Under the pieces are notes generated by a model, which had not been told where the DNA came from, did no database searches, and was given only the letters and a program-made list of their open reading frames with translations. This document shows positions 45,745-56,797 of a DNA stretch of 64,000 nt, piece by piece. The first letter of the stretch is position 1; each line of letters starts with the position of its first letter. The position numbers were made by a program, and so were the translations under genes. This stretch comes from Nectonema munidae (Eukaryota; Nematomorpha; Nectonematoida; Nectonematidae), in assembly GCA_030549495.1 (NCBI GenBank), contig JAUIRK010000997.1, forward strand, positions 1-64,000, read 5' to 3'.

Positions 45745-46803
45745 TCAATCGATTTATTCCATTTTTTTTTCTTCAGATCTTTTGGAATTGATAAAAAATG
45801 AAAGTGAAAATTATGCAAGCGAAAAGACAACTTTACTTTCTCTTTTATTACTTTTCACGAAATTATAGTTTTATTGGTATTTTTCTTTATTCTGGATATC
45901 ATTGTCTTCCGTCTATCAAATATTTTGGTTTAGATAAAGATATGAATTTTAGTTTATTAGAAAAGTTATGAACACATAGATTTCAGGAAATTAAAAGGTA
46001 TCTTCAGTTCTGTGATAATAATACTATTGATTTGAAAAATTAAGTTGCCAAATTCGCCCTATTATCAATATTATGAAAAAAAATTAATCCAATATGGTTT
46101 TTCAAAAAAATCTTTGTATTGACGAACAAATTATTTTATATTTTGGAAAACAGGCCTTTGTCATGGCGAGCCAAGGTCGACCATGATCTTCGATCTTGAG
46201 ATTGCTTTTCTTCATGTCCTCTTTAACGGCATCATCCCATCTTTTTTTCGGCCTGCCTCTCTTCGCTTGTCCAGTGATGCCTTCATTTCGTAATCTATTC
46301 GTCCATCTTTGTAGATCCATTCTCTCCAAGTGTCCAAGCCAACGCAGTCTATGCTCCTGCAAATGCTCCTCAATATCTTCCACGCATGTTATCTTTCTTG
46401 TCTTTAAATACAAGCCAATTAAATTTGAAATGAAAATGTGGAGGATAATAGCTTCATCAGATGTATTTCTTTTGAGTTAGATATTACTGGTAAAAACAAC
46501 GACTGCAAATATAACGGCTCTAAGTAGTCCAACAGTTAACATCAATATATAACTTCTTTATAGACAATTATTTCACATCATTTTCTTTATTTCAAAAGCT
46601 ACAAAGAAAAATCTTAATTGGATTGGAAGGTTAATCGAATAAATGGTTGTCCGTTGACAGACAAAAAGATTTTCAAAAAAACAGAAAGAGGAAGATTTGA
46701 AGTGTGTAATTTTGATGGTTGTAACTACTGTCAATGGAATGACAACAGACCAGTAGTCATGCTTCAAACTGCTAAGAGCAGAAAACAGATAAAACGAATT
46801 TAG
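45745..46803 (+). pseudogene. piggyBac transposase split by a LINE fragment
   Basis: Successive frames show NESENYASEKTTLLSL, GYHCLPSIKYFGLDKDMNF, FQEIKRYLQFCDNNTIDL and LCIDEQII, the usual piggyBac core up to the DEQ catalytic block. Then comes foreign sequence (46150-46405), after which YKPIKFEMKMWRIIASSD and, at 46618-46803, NRINGCPLTDKKIFKK and WNDNRPVVMLQTA continue the same protein. Several frame changes and stops. The nested insertion shows the piggyBac copy is the older of the two. Confidence 0.8.
46102..46413 (-). mobile_element. RTE-like LINE C-terminal fragment inside piggyBac
   Basis: Minus-strand frame reads VEDIEEHLQEHRLRWLGHLE, then RMDLQRWTNRLRN and AKRGRPKKRWDDAVKEDMKK. The HRLRWLGH..R.D..R....GRPKKRW pattern is the conserved C-terminal tail of RTE and related endonuclease LINEs. 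Only about 250 bp of LINE is present. The piggyBac frame resumes immediately after it. Confidence 0.75.
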
Positions 46804-47330
46804 AATTTAGAAGAAAAGAACTCTCATTCGTAGTTGCGTTTCTAGAACTTTGATTTATTTTTTTGAAAATTATGTAAAAAAAACTGCCTGCTTTTCTGTG
46901 AAAAATGTAATGTGTGTCTTCATTTACGTTAATTTCATTCCAAATAATGTTATTTTGGGCTTAAATCAAACAAAATAAATTTTTTACTTTTCACCATTTT
47001 TCGTAACAATTTTCCCAATTGGAAACATGTTAAAAAATTCTTACATCAAATTTTTTATTTATTTGTTTAACTATAATGTAAACAAAGTAAAAATGGCTGT
47101 AATAACCAAGTCCTGGTAGAATAGGAAATGAAAAAAAATTTTGACTGGAAAATTTTTAGATATTCAAACTAATTTATCATAATACCGTACAAACTATTTT
47201 CACGAAAATGGCCTAGGTTTTACTTTCTCGTATTTTAAAGAGTTCATATTTAAAATGTTAAAGAAAGAAGCTACTTTTAATTTATATTTATTGTTTCAAG
47301 AGCATAATAAACGTGCATCTGTTTATATTC
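46804..47330. other. CPSF2 intron, unassigned
   Basis: AT-rich, with nothing recognised. Confidence 0.3.
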
Positions 47331-47334
47331 TTAA

Positions 47335-47452
47335 CCCGTTGAGGACCAGAATCTTGGAGAATAATCGTCTGTTTTTTTTTCCATTCATTTTGTATGTTTT
47401 ACAGACGATTCTTATTTCTTGGTACACCGCTTTGACACTAATCCTCAAAGGG
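47335..47452. mobile_element. 118-bp piggyBac-type MITE
   Basis: TTAA flanks both sides (47331-47334 and 47453-47456). Ends are CCCGTTGAGGA and, inverted, CCCTTTGAGGA. An internal ACAGACGATT/AATCGTCTGT inverted pair gives a second hairpin. TTAA duplication with CCC ends is diagnostic of piggyBac mobilisation. Confidence 0.88.
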
Positions 47453-47456
47453 TTAA

Positions 47457-48200
47457 AAGAAGTTATATAATTAAGAATATTTTTTCATGAATAACTTTCG
47501 TACAGATGTAGATTAGAATAAGATTAAGAATTTGAAGAAAAATAAATTGATTTATTATATGCTAAAAAGACTTAATTTTCAATGAAAATTGACTAATTTT
47601 TTATTAAATATTAACAAAAAATATATTGTATTTTAAATATAGCACACTTAGCTATATCATGATGAGGCACCTTAAAAGTTAAAAGTACCCATTTTTCCTT
47701 TCACAAAAAGTTTGACCACCCTTGGATTATTACATCACATTATGTATTGTACTTAATAGGAAAATAAGTAAACTTTTATTCAAACAAGTTGAAAACTTTA
47801 TTGAAGGAAATAATAGAAAAATAAGTAAAATCTTTTATTCAAACAAGTTGAAAACTTTTTTACTTATTTTCTTATTATATCCATCAACTTTTATTCATGA
47901 CGTCTCCGCAACACTTTCTTTTCATTTATTGTACTTAACATAGAAAAAAGTGGCTGGTTTATTTAATTATAGCCAGATGACAAAGGCTTCTATATTATAC
48001 ATGAAAACTATTAAAATAAAAAAGAATCGGTTAACAAATACACAGTCAAACCGAATTATTCTAAAGAGCGAGTAATTATGTGAAACAAATTTAGAAAAGA
48101 AAATCTAAGAAATAAGTTGTTCTTATTCCCATATGATCTAATTTATTTCTAGGAATTTTGAAAAATGAGACGAATATAAAAAAATATAGAACTTACTTAC
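47457..48200. other. CPSF2 intron with a short tandem duplication
   Basis: TTTTATTCAAACAAGTTGAA occurs at about 47776 and 47835 with the same context (GAAAATAAGTAAA), a 59-bp tandem duplication. Otherwise featureless. Confidence 0.5.
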
Positions 48201-48368
48201 ATCTAAATTAAGAAATTCGGTTTTTGGAGAATCAATGAGTGTTCTTGTGAGAGTGCCTGGTGTTGTTCGGTACGTCAAAATTATTGTATTTTTAGGATCA
48301 GATGCCCAGATCATGAAAAGTTCTCGCGAAAAGCCGGCTTCTAATGCAGCAAGGCTTGAAAGAACAAC
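48201..48368 (-). CDS. CPSF2: CPSF2 exon, end of beta-CASP domain
   Basis: Acceptor TTTGTAG, donor GTAAGTAAG (a strong consensus), 168 bp and 56 codons, phase 0 at both ends. It reads VVLSSLAALEAGFSREL, then [20 protein letters not shown], then GTLTRTLIDSPK. Human CPSF-100 has VVLASQPDLECGFSRDLF and [20 protein letters not shown]. This is one of the most conserved stretches of the protein and secures the identification. Confidence 0.96.
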
Positions 48369-48892
48369 CTACAAATAAAAATTTCGATTGAATCTTGTCA
48401 GAAAGAGAATCAAGAAGTCGTTTTTAAAGCATAAACAAAGAGCGAAAAATAAATCAACATTGACTCCTTTATATTAATTAACTTTTCAAAGTTTAGCAAG
48501 AGGAAAACAAACGTAATATTGAACCAAAATATAACCTACAACCAATATTCAAAAAAGTGGATAAGCTAACTTTAAAATGTATATATGTGCGCAAACAACT
48601 TTTTATAAGTATTTCAATATATGCAAATAAAGTGCTGAAGTGTCATTGTTCGAAACAAGGTAATTAAAAAGAAAGAAACAGGGAATAAAGTTTCAAACAA
48701 TTAAATTTCAATAACAATTTTAATCTTGACATAAGCTGTCATCTTTTATTTTTTGACAGATTTGATTCATTTTTAAAATGAATATCACCACTAGATTCAG
48801 TATATTTGTAATATATATATCATATAAAAAATATATGTAAAAATCAACAGGAAGCTAAATATTTTTTTAAATAATATATTTGTCAAATAATT
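48369..48892. other. CPSF2 15.3-kb intron, left end
   Basis: AT-rich. From about 48870 it enters an arm of the palindromic repeat family (AATAATATATTTGTCAAATA), which is then interrupted by the next element. Confidence 0.4.
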
Positions 48893-50986
48893 CACAGGCA
48901 AACATAAAAATTTTTTTTCGAAGTTGTCAGAATTTTTTTAACAAATAATTTTTATTCTATATTTATTTATTTTAAAAATAAAGTTTATTATATTCAATTC
49001 GCTCTAGTTTCAGAGCAATTGTCATTTTTGTAGAACCATATCAAATTTTTGTTGATAAAATTTCATATTTCTTATAAATCATATTTCTTAAAAAAAATCT
49101 GTCTTAAATATTGGTATTTTTTCTTTTCTGCTATAATTTTGATAAAATAAAAAGTTTTTTATTTTAGAATATATAAATTTTGAAAGATGTCAAGAAAATG
49201 TAAAAATTCTCCTGATATTTTTTGTTATATTTGTGGATACTAATCAAAGAAAAAATATATCATTTTTCGTAAAAAGAGTATATTTTGCATACTTTGGAGT
49301 TAAACTTGGAGATCAAGATAAATATTGGGCACCGCATAAAACATGCAAGTCTTGTGTTGAACAATTGAGACAATGGAGTAATGGAAGGAAAGAAAAATTA
49401 AATTTTGGTATTCCAATGATATGGAGGGAACCAAAAAATCATCATAATGATTGTTATTTTTGTTGCATCGACATCAAAGGGTTGAATAAATTAAAAAAAA
49501 AGGATTTGTTTACAACCCATTCCTCATGGTATTGAAATACCAATTCCAAAAGTTCCTGAAAACTTTAATTTGCATGATGAAGTAGAAGTGGAAGAAGAAA
49601 CTTCAAGTGAAGAAAGTACTAGCGAAAATGATTTAGAAGCTGAATGTTAAAATCAAAATAAGTTTAATCAAGAAGAACTGAGTGATCTAATTAGAGATCT
49701 CAATCTAAGTAAAGAAAAGTCAGAAGTCTTAGCTTCACGCTTAAAAGAAAAGAATTGTTTAACAAAAAGCACGAAAATAACTTTTTACAGAACAAGAGAG
49801 AACTCACTGATAAAGTTTTTTACAGAGAATGAAAAACTAGTTTACTGTAACGATGTCAAAGATCTTCTACTTGCACTCAATACCACATACATACCTGAAG
49901 AATGGAGACTTTTCATTGATGGTTCTCTCAGAAGTTTGAAATGTGTTTTACTGCATAACTTAAATAAATTTCCTTCAATTCCACTGGGTTACTCAACAAC
50001 ATTGAAAGAAAATTATGAGAATGTACAGCTTTTTTTAAATTGCATCAACTACAATCAACATAACTGGTACTTATGTGTTGACTTCAAAATTATAAATTTT
50101 GTGTTGGGACAGCAATCTGGCTTCACGAAATTTCCTTGCTTTTACTGTCTTTGGGATAGTAGAGATAGGAAAAATCACTGGATACAAAAAGAATGGCCTC
50201 TTCGTGAACACTCAATTATGGGAAACAAAAACATAATAATAAAGCCTCTCGTTGAAAAAGAAAAGATTCTACTGCCTCCTCTCCACATTAAGTTGGGTTT
50301 AATGAAGCAGTTTGTGAGATCATTGGATAAAGAAGGAGAATGCTTTAAGTACATAGTTAACTCAAACCCCCGTGTTAGCATAGAAAAGTTGTTGGCAGGA
50401 GTTTTTGATGGACCGCAAATAAGAAAGTTAGTAAAATATGATGCATTTGTGAGATCTATGAACAAAGTTGAAGTGAATGCATGGCAAAGCTATGTTGAAG
50501 TTATCAACAACTTTCTAGGAAACAAAAAAGCTGAAAATTATTCAGAGATTGTGGAAAAAATGTTATAAGTTTCAGAAAGCTTGGTGCGAATATGAGTATT
50601 AAAATGCACTATTTACATAGTCACTTGGATAAATTTCCTGAAAATCTTGGACAAATGGGTGAAGAACAAGGTGAGAGCTTTCATCAGGGAATGAAGACAA
50701 TGGAAGAAAGGTATCAAGGTAGGTGGGACAAAAACATGATGGCGGACTATTGTTGGGGTTTACAGCGCGAAGAATCAAAAGAATTTCACAGAAAAAAAAG
50801 AAAATTGAAATGTTTTTTTAAATAAAAAATATAATGTGTAAATGAATGTTTACTTACAGCAAAAACTTTAGAACTTTTAAAGTAGAGCCATTGATGATAA
50901 AAGAGTTACTTTTTTTATAATCAGAAGAACAAATATGTTTTAATTATGAAAAAAAAACCTTGGCAAAAAAAATTCGTTGCCTTGTG
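48893..50986 (+). mobile_element. 2.1-kb transposon of unclassified family (CACA ends)
   Basis: Left end CACAGGCAAACATAAAAATT and right end, read inversely, CACAAGGCAACGAATTTTTT form imperfect inverted repeats. The element separates ATATTTGTCAAATAAT from AAAATAAAATTCTGTAATCA, which are contiguous in the palindromic family elsewhere (37500-37540), so it inserted into that repeat. A target duplication cannot be called with certainty. It carries one protein gene on the plus strand. Confidence 0.7.
49187..50824 (+). pseudogene. Putative transposase of an unclassified, widespread invertebrate family
   Basis: Starts MSRKCKNSPDIFCYICG and, after a frameshift at about 49228, continues HKTCKSCVEQLRQW and HNDCYFCCIDIKGL, which suggests an N-terminal zinc-binding module. 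After a linker with an in-frame stop (about 49648) it reads LASRLKEKNCLTKSTKITF, EEWRLFIDGSLRSLKCVLLH, WYLCVDFKIINFVLGQQSGF, FPCFYCLWDSRDR, LPPLHIKLGLMKQFVRSL and, after another shift at about 50570, YLHSHLDKFPENLG, EEQGESFHQ, GRWDKNMMADYCW. The acids in FIDGS, CVDFK and EEQGE could form a DDE triad; that is inference. I recognise the pattern from unnamed arthropod proteins but know no Pfam name. Confidence 0.65.
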
Positions 50987-51660
50987 TCAAAATAAAATTC
51001 TGTAATCAAAGAATCGAAAAATATTCTTTAAAAAATCAAAAAATAGTAAATCTTTTTAAATATATCGTTGGCTCCGTTACTTTTAGTTTCCTATATTCAT
51101 GAATTGATAAAAATGGTTAGAGAAACAATGTTTATCCTTCTATTCTAAAAGTAACGGGAGCCAACGCTATATTTAAAAAGAATAAATATTTTTTGAAATA
51201 TTTTTCCATTTTTGATTACAGAATTTTATTTTGATTATTTGACAAATATATTATTTAATATCGTGAAAAAATTGAAAAAATAAACGTTATAACTTTTGAA
51301 ACATCGTGTGAGGTATATCAAATCTTACATCTAGCAAAATATAAACAAAAAGTTTAATATTTTTTGATTCTTTGATTAGAGAATTATATTTTGATTATTT
51401 GACAAATAAATTATTTAAAATCGTGCAAATTCCAAAAATATAGGTATTAACTTTTAACATCGTCTCCCAGATTGAGGTACATCAAAGCTTACATCTAGCA
51501 AAATATGAACAGAAACCATCGTAGTATACAGGTTGGAGATGACAATCAAGTTGTCTACACGCGTTCAACCGTACAGGTTATAAGAATATATCATTATATA
51601 ACAGAGAAGAGTTTCCTAAAACTGTTCATGCTGAAAAAATATTTCTTCAAATAATCTCGC
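50987..51660. repeat. Second copy of the palindromic element, short arms
   Basis: AAATATATCGTTGGCTCCG at about 51055 and CGGGAGCCAACGCTATATTT at about 51155 are the inverted core. The right arm continues to CATCGTAGTATACAGGTTGG (one minisatellite monomer, about 51518) and the outer flank AATCAAGTTGTCTAC and CCGTACAGGTTATAAGAATA. Unlike the 36.3-39.2 kb copy it has one monomer, not dozens. The left arm is split by the 2.1-kb transposon. Confidence 0.85.
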
Positions 51661-52188
51661 ATTATACACATGATACATGATAAAAAATATATTATTGGTG
51701 AAAATTAAGGGGTGCCCTGGTACGCGAGAACGGACGTTACTCGAAAATTCTCCAAATAGAAATAATCATATTAGTAAAATTGGCGAAAAATTCTGATAGT
51801 GTGAATAAAATTTGTGGTAAGCAATATAAAAGCCTATTTAAACATGTTGAAAACTTGCATTATACAGGTGTACTAAATTGATAACTTTGACTTGCGAAAA
51901 TACAATATATACATAAAAAAATTTTAAACCAAAATATTTATGGTAAATTAAAGTTAATATAGTTATTCAGAATGATAAGAGAAATCTAAAAATGTATAAT
52001 ACTTGTATATTTATTGAATATATGTGAAGTCATAATTTTGAGCCCGTTTGAAAGGCCTGAAAAATCGAAAATTTAAAAATTAAAAAAAAAAAATTTTTAA
52101 TGTATTCTCATAGAGTTTGATACGCTGATTCCAAAGATGTAATTTGTTTGAAATGAATCGAATGACTTCTATATTTTTTGCGGTCAAA
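51660..52188. other. CPSF2 intron, unassigned
   Basis: AT-rich. At 52020-52180 the phrase TGAGCCCGTTTGAAAGGCCTG precedes an oligo-A tract. No element ends seen. Confidence 0.3.
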
Positions 52189-52380
52189 GCTTCGCTCGAG
52201 ACATTGGATTCTGTCCAGTTAAAGATCATTGGTACTGTGATTGTAGGTCCTGTTAAAAATCATTGCTATCCCCGTGATCCTAGGTCCTGTTAAAGATCAT
52301 TGGTACCTCCGTCATTTTAGGTCCTGTTAAAGATCATTGGTACTGTGATTCTAGATCCTGTTAAAGATCATGGTAGCACC
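52188..52380 (-). repeat. Minisatellite, inverse of the 24.6-25.2 kb array
   Basis: Starts with CTTCGCTCGAGACATTGGAT, then about five units of AGGTCCTGTTAAAGATCATT with GGTACTGTGATT. Both the repeat and the CTCGAGACATTGG edge match 24590-25245 in reverse complement, so both are copies of one element with an internal minisatellite. Confidence 0.8.
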
Positions 52381-52384
52381 GTAA

Positions 52385-52716
52385 CAAATTTCAAGATTGC
52401 AAATTAAACTTTGTAGAGAATATAGGGTTGTCTTTTTGATGATTTGTAAAGATGAAAAAACAGTTTAAAATTGGTTTTTTTATATAGTTTGAGCACTTAG
52501 GTATCATGAAAAGTTCTGTTTTTGAGAATAAAGTTAAACAAAACTTTAAAGATTTTGTTTAGAATGAAATTTTGAAAAATATCAAATATTTATAGGTTAT
52601 GATATTTTTTACATAACCACATAGTGTGTAGAACTATGAGGCATTTTTATGTATGATCCATTATGGAAAACTAATAATTCACACAAAGTTACGAACAATT
52701 TTTTTTTTAATTATTT
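52385..52716 (+). repeat. Dispersed repeat, copy of 44.38-44.68 kb
   Basis: AAATTAAACTTTGTAGAGAA, GTTTGAGCACTTAGGTATCA and TTTACATAACCACATAGTG follow the same order as at 44385-44600. The repeat resumes at 56358 beyond the inserted hAT element. Confidence 0.75.
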
Positions 52717-52929
52717 AGCATTTGCTAACATCCCAGCACATTGTTTTTATTAAAAGGTTCCAAAGGTTCCAGAAAATACAAAAGGTTCCAAAAAGGTTCT
52801 AACAAAAATCTTGAATAAATTTTTATTTAAAATAAAAGATAGAAAAATTATAATTCATTTAAACTATTTTTTTTAGAAATTGATCAATAAGTCCAGATTT
52901 TCGCGTGTTTATTTTTGAATTTAGTTGAA

Positions 52930-55272
52930 TCAAATCAATATTTTTTTAAGTTCTTCATTTCTTTTAGTCTGAGTTGCTTTAAGAAAACTATATGCTAAAT
53001 GAATAGAAGTTGGATTTTTAGAATGAATAGCATCTTCAAGTCTTTTTGAAGCTTTATCAAGTAAACTATTGGTAACTTTCTGAACGATTTCATATTCACA
53101 ACTTTTTTCTTCGTAGTGCATTTCAATCTCCTCAATTTTAACTTTTTTTTACTTAAAAATTCGGCAGATTTCTTCTGATCTCTGTTTTGCACTTTCTTGT
53201 TTTCGCTTCTCAATTTTATTCTTTTTATCCATTTCCAAATTATCTTTATACTTTCGATAAGCACTTTTGCCTAAATTAAGAAGTTCGCGAGTTAAAGGAA
53301 CAGCATAGGGTCTGTTATCAAAATACTGCAATCCGCTTCTCACAACCAAACGCGCATTCATAGATTTCAAAGACAAATTACTTTTATCATCAGTTAAAAT
53401 TCTTTTTGAAATTGAAAACTGTCTTTCAACATCGGCGTTACCATGCGAAACGCATAAAGCAGCTTTAACTATGCTCATTAATACAGGATACTTGGGCATT
53501 CCGGAAGAAGTTTTGATTGAAAATATATACCTCCAATAAAAATCGACTCTATCTTTTGTATATTTTTCAGGAATAGTCTCAGTCTGCAAAACCTTCCATT
53601 CATCTATCAAAACTTCTGTATCAGCTTTTTGAGGCAAAATGCTAGCAAGTTTTTCAATGTCACTTAAACTAGAAAAATGCGATCTTCTATCTGGAGAAAG
53701 ACAACGAAAGCACTTGATTAATTCATCGCACAATAGAGATGATTTTAATATGTAAAAGCAAGACTCCTTATAGAAAGAAAAACATTTTTTCATAAAATTC
53801 GTGACTATAATGAAATCAATACCCAGTTTATTTAATTTAATTTTAATTTCTTCACAAAATATCATTTTTTTTGGATCAATAAAAAAATTTTCTGATTCAT
53901 TTTCAACAGAATTTAGAAACTTTTTTAAAATTTCTTTTATGGAGAAATTCTTTTCTATAGGGGTTTCTAAAATTCTGTTTGCTAATGTGATGGTTAGATT
54001 TATAATTTCTTCATAAATAAGATGAATTAATGGCTGAGTGTTCTGAAACTTTCTCTTAAATTTTTCAAAAACCTGTATTGCTGAATTAATAAAAAGACGT
54101 TCGACTTTGAGAGTTGGAGTATTCAGCTGTTCAACAATAAACTTGTAATAAAAATTTGATTTTGCGGACTTGCAATTATTTGGAAGGAAAACTAGAAAAT
54201 ATTTTTTAAGAACATCCCATTGTTCCAATATTTTTTTAACTGAAACACCAAGAGAAATCCATCGATTGTCAGTGTGCTTCTTTAGCTTTGATATTGGGTA
54301 GTTTAATTCTTCTTGTACTATGTGAAAATCCTCATAACGAGTAGGCCATCCTTTAAAGTATTTGTAAACAAAAGTTAAAAAAGAAGAAATTTTTTCATTC
54401 AAAGCCTTTATGCCTTTTGAAAACGCATTGTGAATTACATGCAACTGACATGTTCCAGCGTTAAAAAGAGCTTTTCCTCTACAAATTTTCACTGTTTCAA
54501 AGGGAAAAAACTTTTTTGTTAACATTGGGACCATCACTGAAAAGTGTAATAAAATTTTCAAACTTTAAATTGTTTGCGTTAACAACATTGATAATTGATT
54601 CTGATATAGTTTCACTTGGAGCATGGCCTAAATGCAAACTTTCTAGATGAAACGAACAAACCTGATGAAGAATGCTTGACCAAAATCTTATCATAATTTC
54701 TAGCTCTTTTTTATCTTCTAAGTTAGTTGTTTCATCATAAGAAATAACAAAACTTTTATTTTAAATATGGACCCAGTGCTTCTGTTAATAAATAGCTTGA
54801 TTTAGTAGAGCCTAGTGAAAATTCTTTTGGTATTTTTCCTGGAAACATGTACTGTAAAGTTTCAGCTAAATCATTATTTGAACGTAATGAATAATTTGAC
54901 AAAATACTTTTAAGCATCCAAATAAGTTCAGCTTTTGTTGCTTCATCTCGTTTGCAGAATAAGTATAATTTAGTCTGATTACAAGCGTTTTCAGGAATCG
55001 TAGAAGTAGATGCAACTTGATCTGATTTTGAAACAGTTTCTAAAGTGCATTGAAGAATATCTGAACGTTCCACAGTTGTTTTTTTTATGTTTTTCAGTGT
55101 TAGAGTGATTCATTATTCCTTGAATTCCTTTTTTCTTAATACTGATAGAAACTTTACAAATATTACAAAAGGCTTCTTCATCATTCTTCCGAATACACCA
55201 AAAATCAATTGTTTTACCAGATGCATCTTCTTTTTTGAGCCAGTCATTATTAAACTTAATATTGCGCCCCAT
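52930..55272 (-). pseudogene. hAT transposase with BED-like finger, frameshifted
   Basis: N-terminus at 55272: FNNDWLKKEDASGKTIDFWC, then FCNICKVSI and MNHSNTEKHK, a BED/TTF-type zinc finger. Then FVISYDETTNLEDKKE (first acid), ENFITLFSDGPNVNKKV (second), GTCQLHVIHNAF (C..H) and TDNRWISLGVSVKK. The C-terminus VKAALCVSHGNADVERQFSI and SLKSMNARLVVRSGL is the hAT dimerisation domain. About four frame changes separate the pieces, near 55075, 54760, 54520 and 53150, each at or beside an A/T homopolymer run. Otherwise the protein is full length (about 760 codons). Confidence 0.88.
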
Positions 55273-55845
55273 TTAAAAAAATTTACTATCTAAACTGAAA
55301 TCAAAATATAAAAAAATAAATCATTTAAAAATGTATGCAACATAAATTTAAATTGAAATTTTTTTATAATCAAAAACTTTTTTGGAAAATAATAAGATTA
55401 TTAAAATTTTTCTATTTAAATCTTTCATCTACAAAAACTTCTTTAAATTTCCAAAGTATTTAGATCAATATTTAAACAAAAGCAACCTTAAAAATACAGT
55501 TAATTCGTTAAAAGCCCAATTACAAAAATAACAACTAGATAAATATATGCAAATATCAAAATTTTAAATAGAAACACAAGAAAATAAAATAAATCAACTT
55601 ACATACTGATGTTAAGTATATAAAAAAGTAATTCCTGCAACATTTTTTCTGAGCAGTCTAACAAAAATAAAAAGCAATCAAGTTTGTTTTCAGATTGTAA
55701 AGGGAAATACCTTTACCTATTATGGCCCTTTTTGTAGTGTATCACATAACAAAGAGAAGAGTGTAATTAAATCAAAACACATACTTGAGAATATAAAAAA
55801 AATAATATAAGCAAGCAAGACATTGAGCAAAACTTTATTTCATTT

Positions 55846-56113
55846 TTATAAAAGTACTTCATAAAAAGTAAGTAAAGCCGAAAGTGTTTCGTCATTTAAT
55901 CTGTTTCTTATTTTTGTCTTGAAGCATCCCATTGAAGAAAATACTCTTTCTGGTAGAGAAGATGTTGGCTTTATTGTTTTCAGGGCACTGTAAACTAGTT
56001 CCAGCTTTTCAGGTCTTTTTTTATATTCTTTAAAGAGAAAAAATTCTTTTTTGATAGAACTTAATAGTGTTTCATCATCATGTTCAAAACGTTGTTCATT
56101 TTGTGTTTCCCCA
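55846..56113 (-). pseudogene. hAT C-terminal fragment of a second family
   Basis: The minus-strand frame reads RPEKLELVYSALKTIKPTSS, then LPERVFSSMGCFKTKIRNR and LNDETLSALLTFYE, then a stop at 55846. PTS..ERVFS..G....K.R..L is the classic hAT dimerisation signature and differs from the main gene in this element. It may be captured sequence or a relic of an older insertion. Confidence 0.8.
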
Positions 56114-56349
56114 TGATTTCATTCATTGATTTCATTTTTTTCTGTTTTACCCCGGGGCAACGGGGACGGGGTCCTCGGGGTGGATTCTCTAGTTGCACTT
56201 AGCTATAATTCAATTGTATTATGTGCGCATTCACTATTTTACAGTCAAAAACAAAAATAAAAAGGTTCTAAAGGTTCTAAAATTTAATAAAGGTTCCAAA
56301 AAAGTGAAAAAGGTTCCAAAGGTTCAAAAGGTTCTAAGCTGGGATGTCT

Positions 56350-56540
56350 GCATTTGTATGTTTAAACAGGAGATGGTATTAATTTTAAGAAGGCATACAC
56401 TAAAGTTAATTAGCATCTGTGTGTTTTGAAGAGTTGATATTAATTTTAAGGAAGCATAGAACAAGCTTAGAAGTGTACTTGTAAAAATTAAAATTAAAAT
56501 GCCTTTATGTTGTTCAAAATAAGAAAATTTTGAAGAAAAA
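56350..56540 (+). repeat. Continuation of the 44.7-kb dispersed repeat
   Basis: GGTATTAATTTTAAGAAGGC, TAGCATCTGTGTGTTTTGAA and GCATAGAACAAGCTTAGAA match 44697-44800. Confidence 0.75.
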
Positions 56541-56797
56541 AAAAGATTTTTAAGGATGTAGGTTGGTTGGATATCAAAGCTTTCAGCCGTAAGGCTATAT
56601 GCATGCATTATGCTTGAGATGATGAATTAGTTTTTCTGATTTTTTTAAGAGTCGGGAGACTTGGGAATCGAATTTAGATGAATTAAATTTGAAAATATTT
56701 CATTAAATTTTTAGCATTTTTCAATTAGAGTAAATTATAACTAGAAATTGTAAGTTCTCTTGTATTTTGATCATCATCACTAAGAAGCGTACACTGT

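Larger units (their letters stand above)
52725..56349 (-). mobile_element. 3.6-kb hAT element with 8-bp target duplication
   Basis: Ends TAACATCCCAGC and, inverted, AGACATCCCAGC. Flanks GCATTTGC (52717-52724) and GCATTTGT (56350-56357). The interrupted repeat matches uninterrupted sequence at about 44683. Both subterminal regions hold AAAGGTTCC/AAAGGTTCT tandem repeats, in the same rather than inverted orientation. It contains one near-complete hAT transposase gene and an extra C-terminal hAT fragment. Confidence 0.85.
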
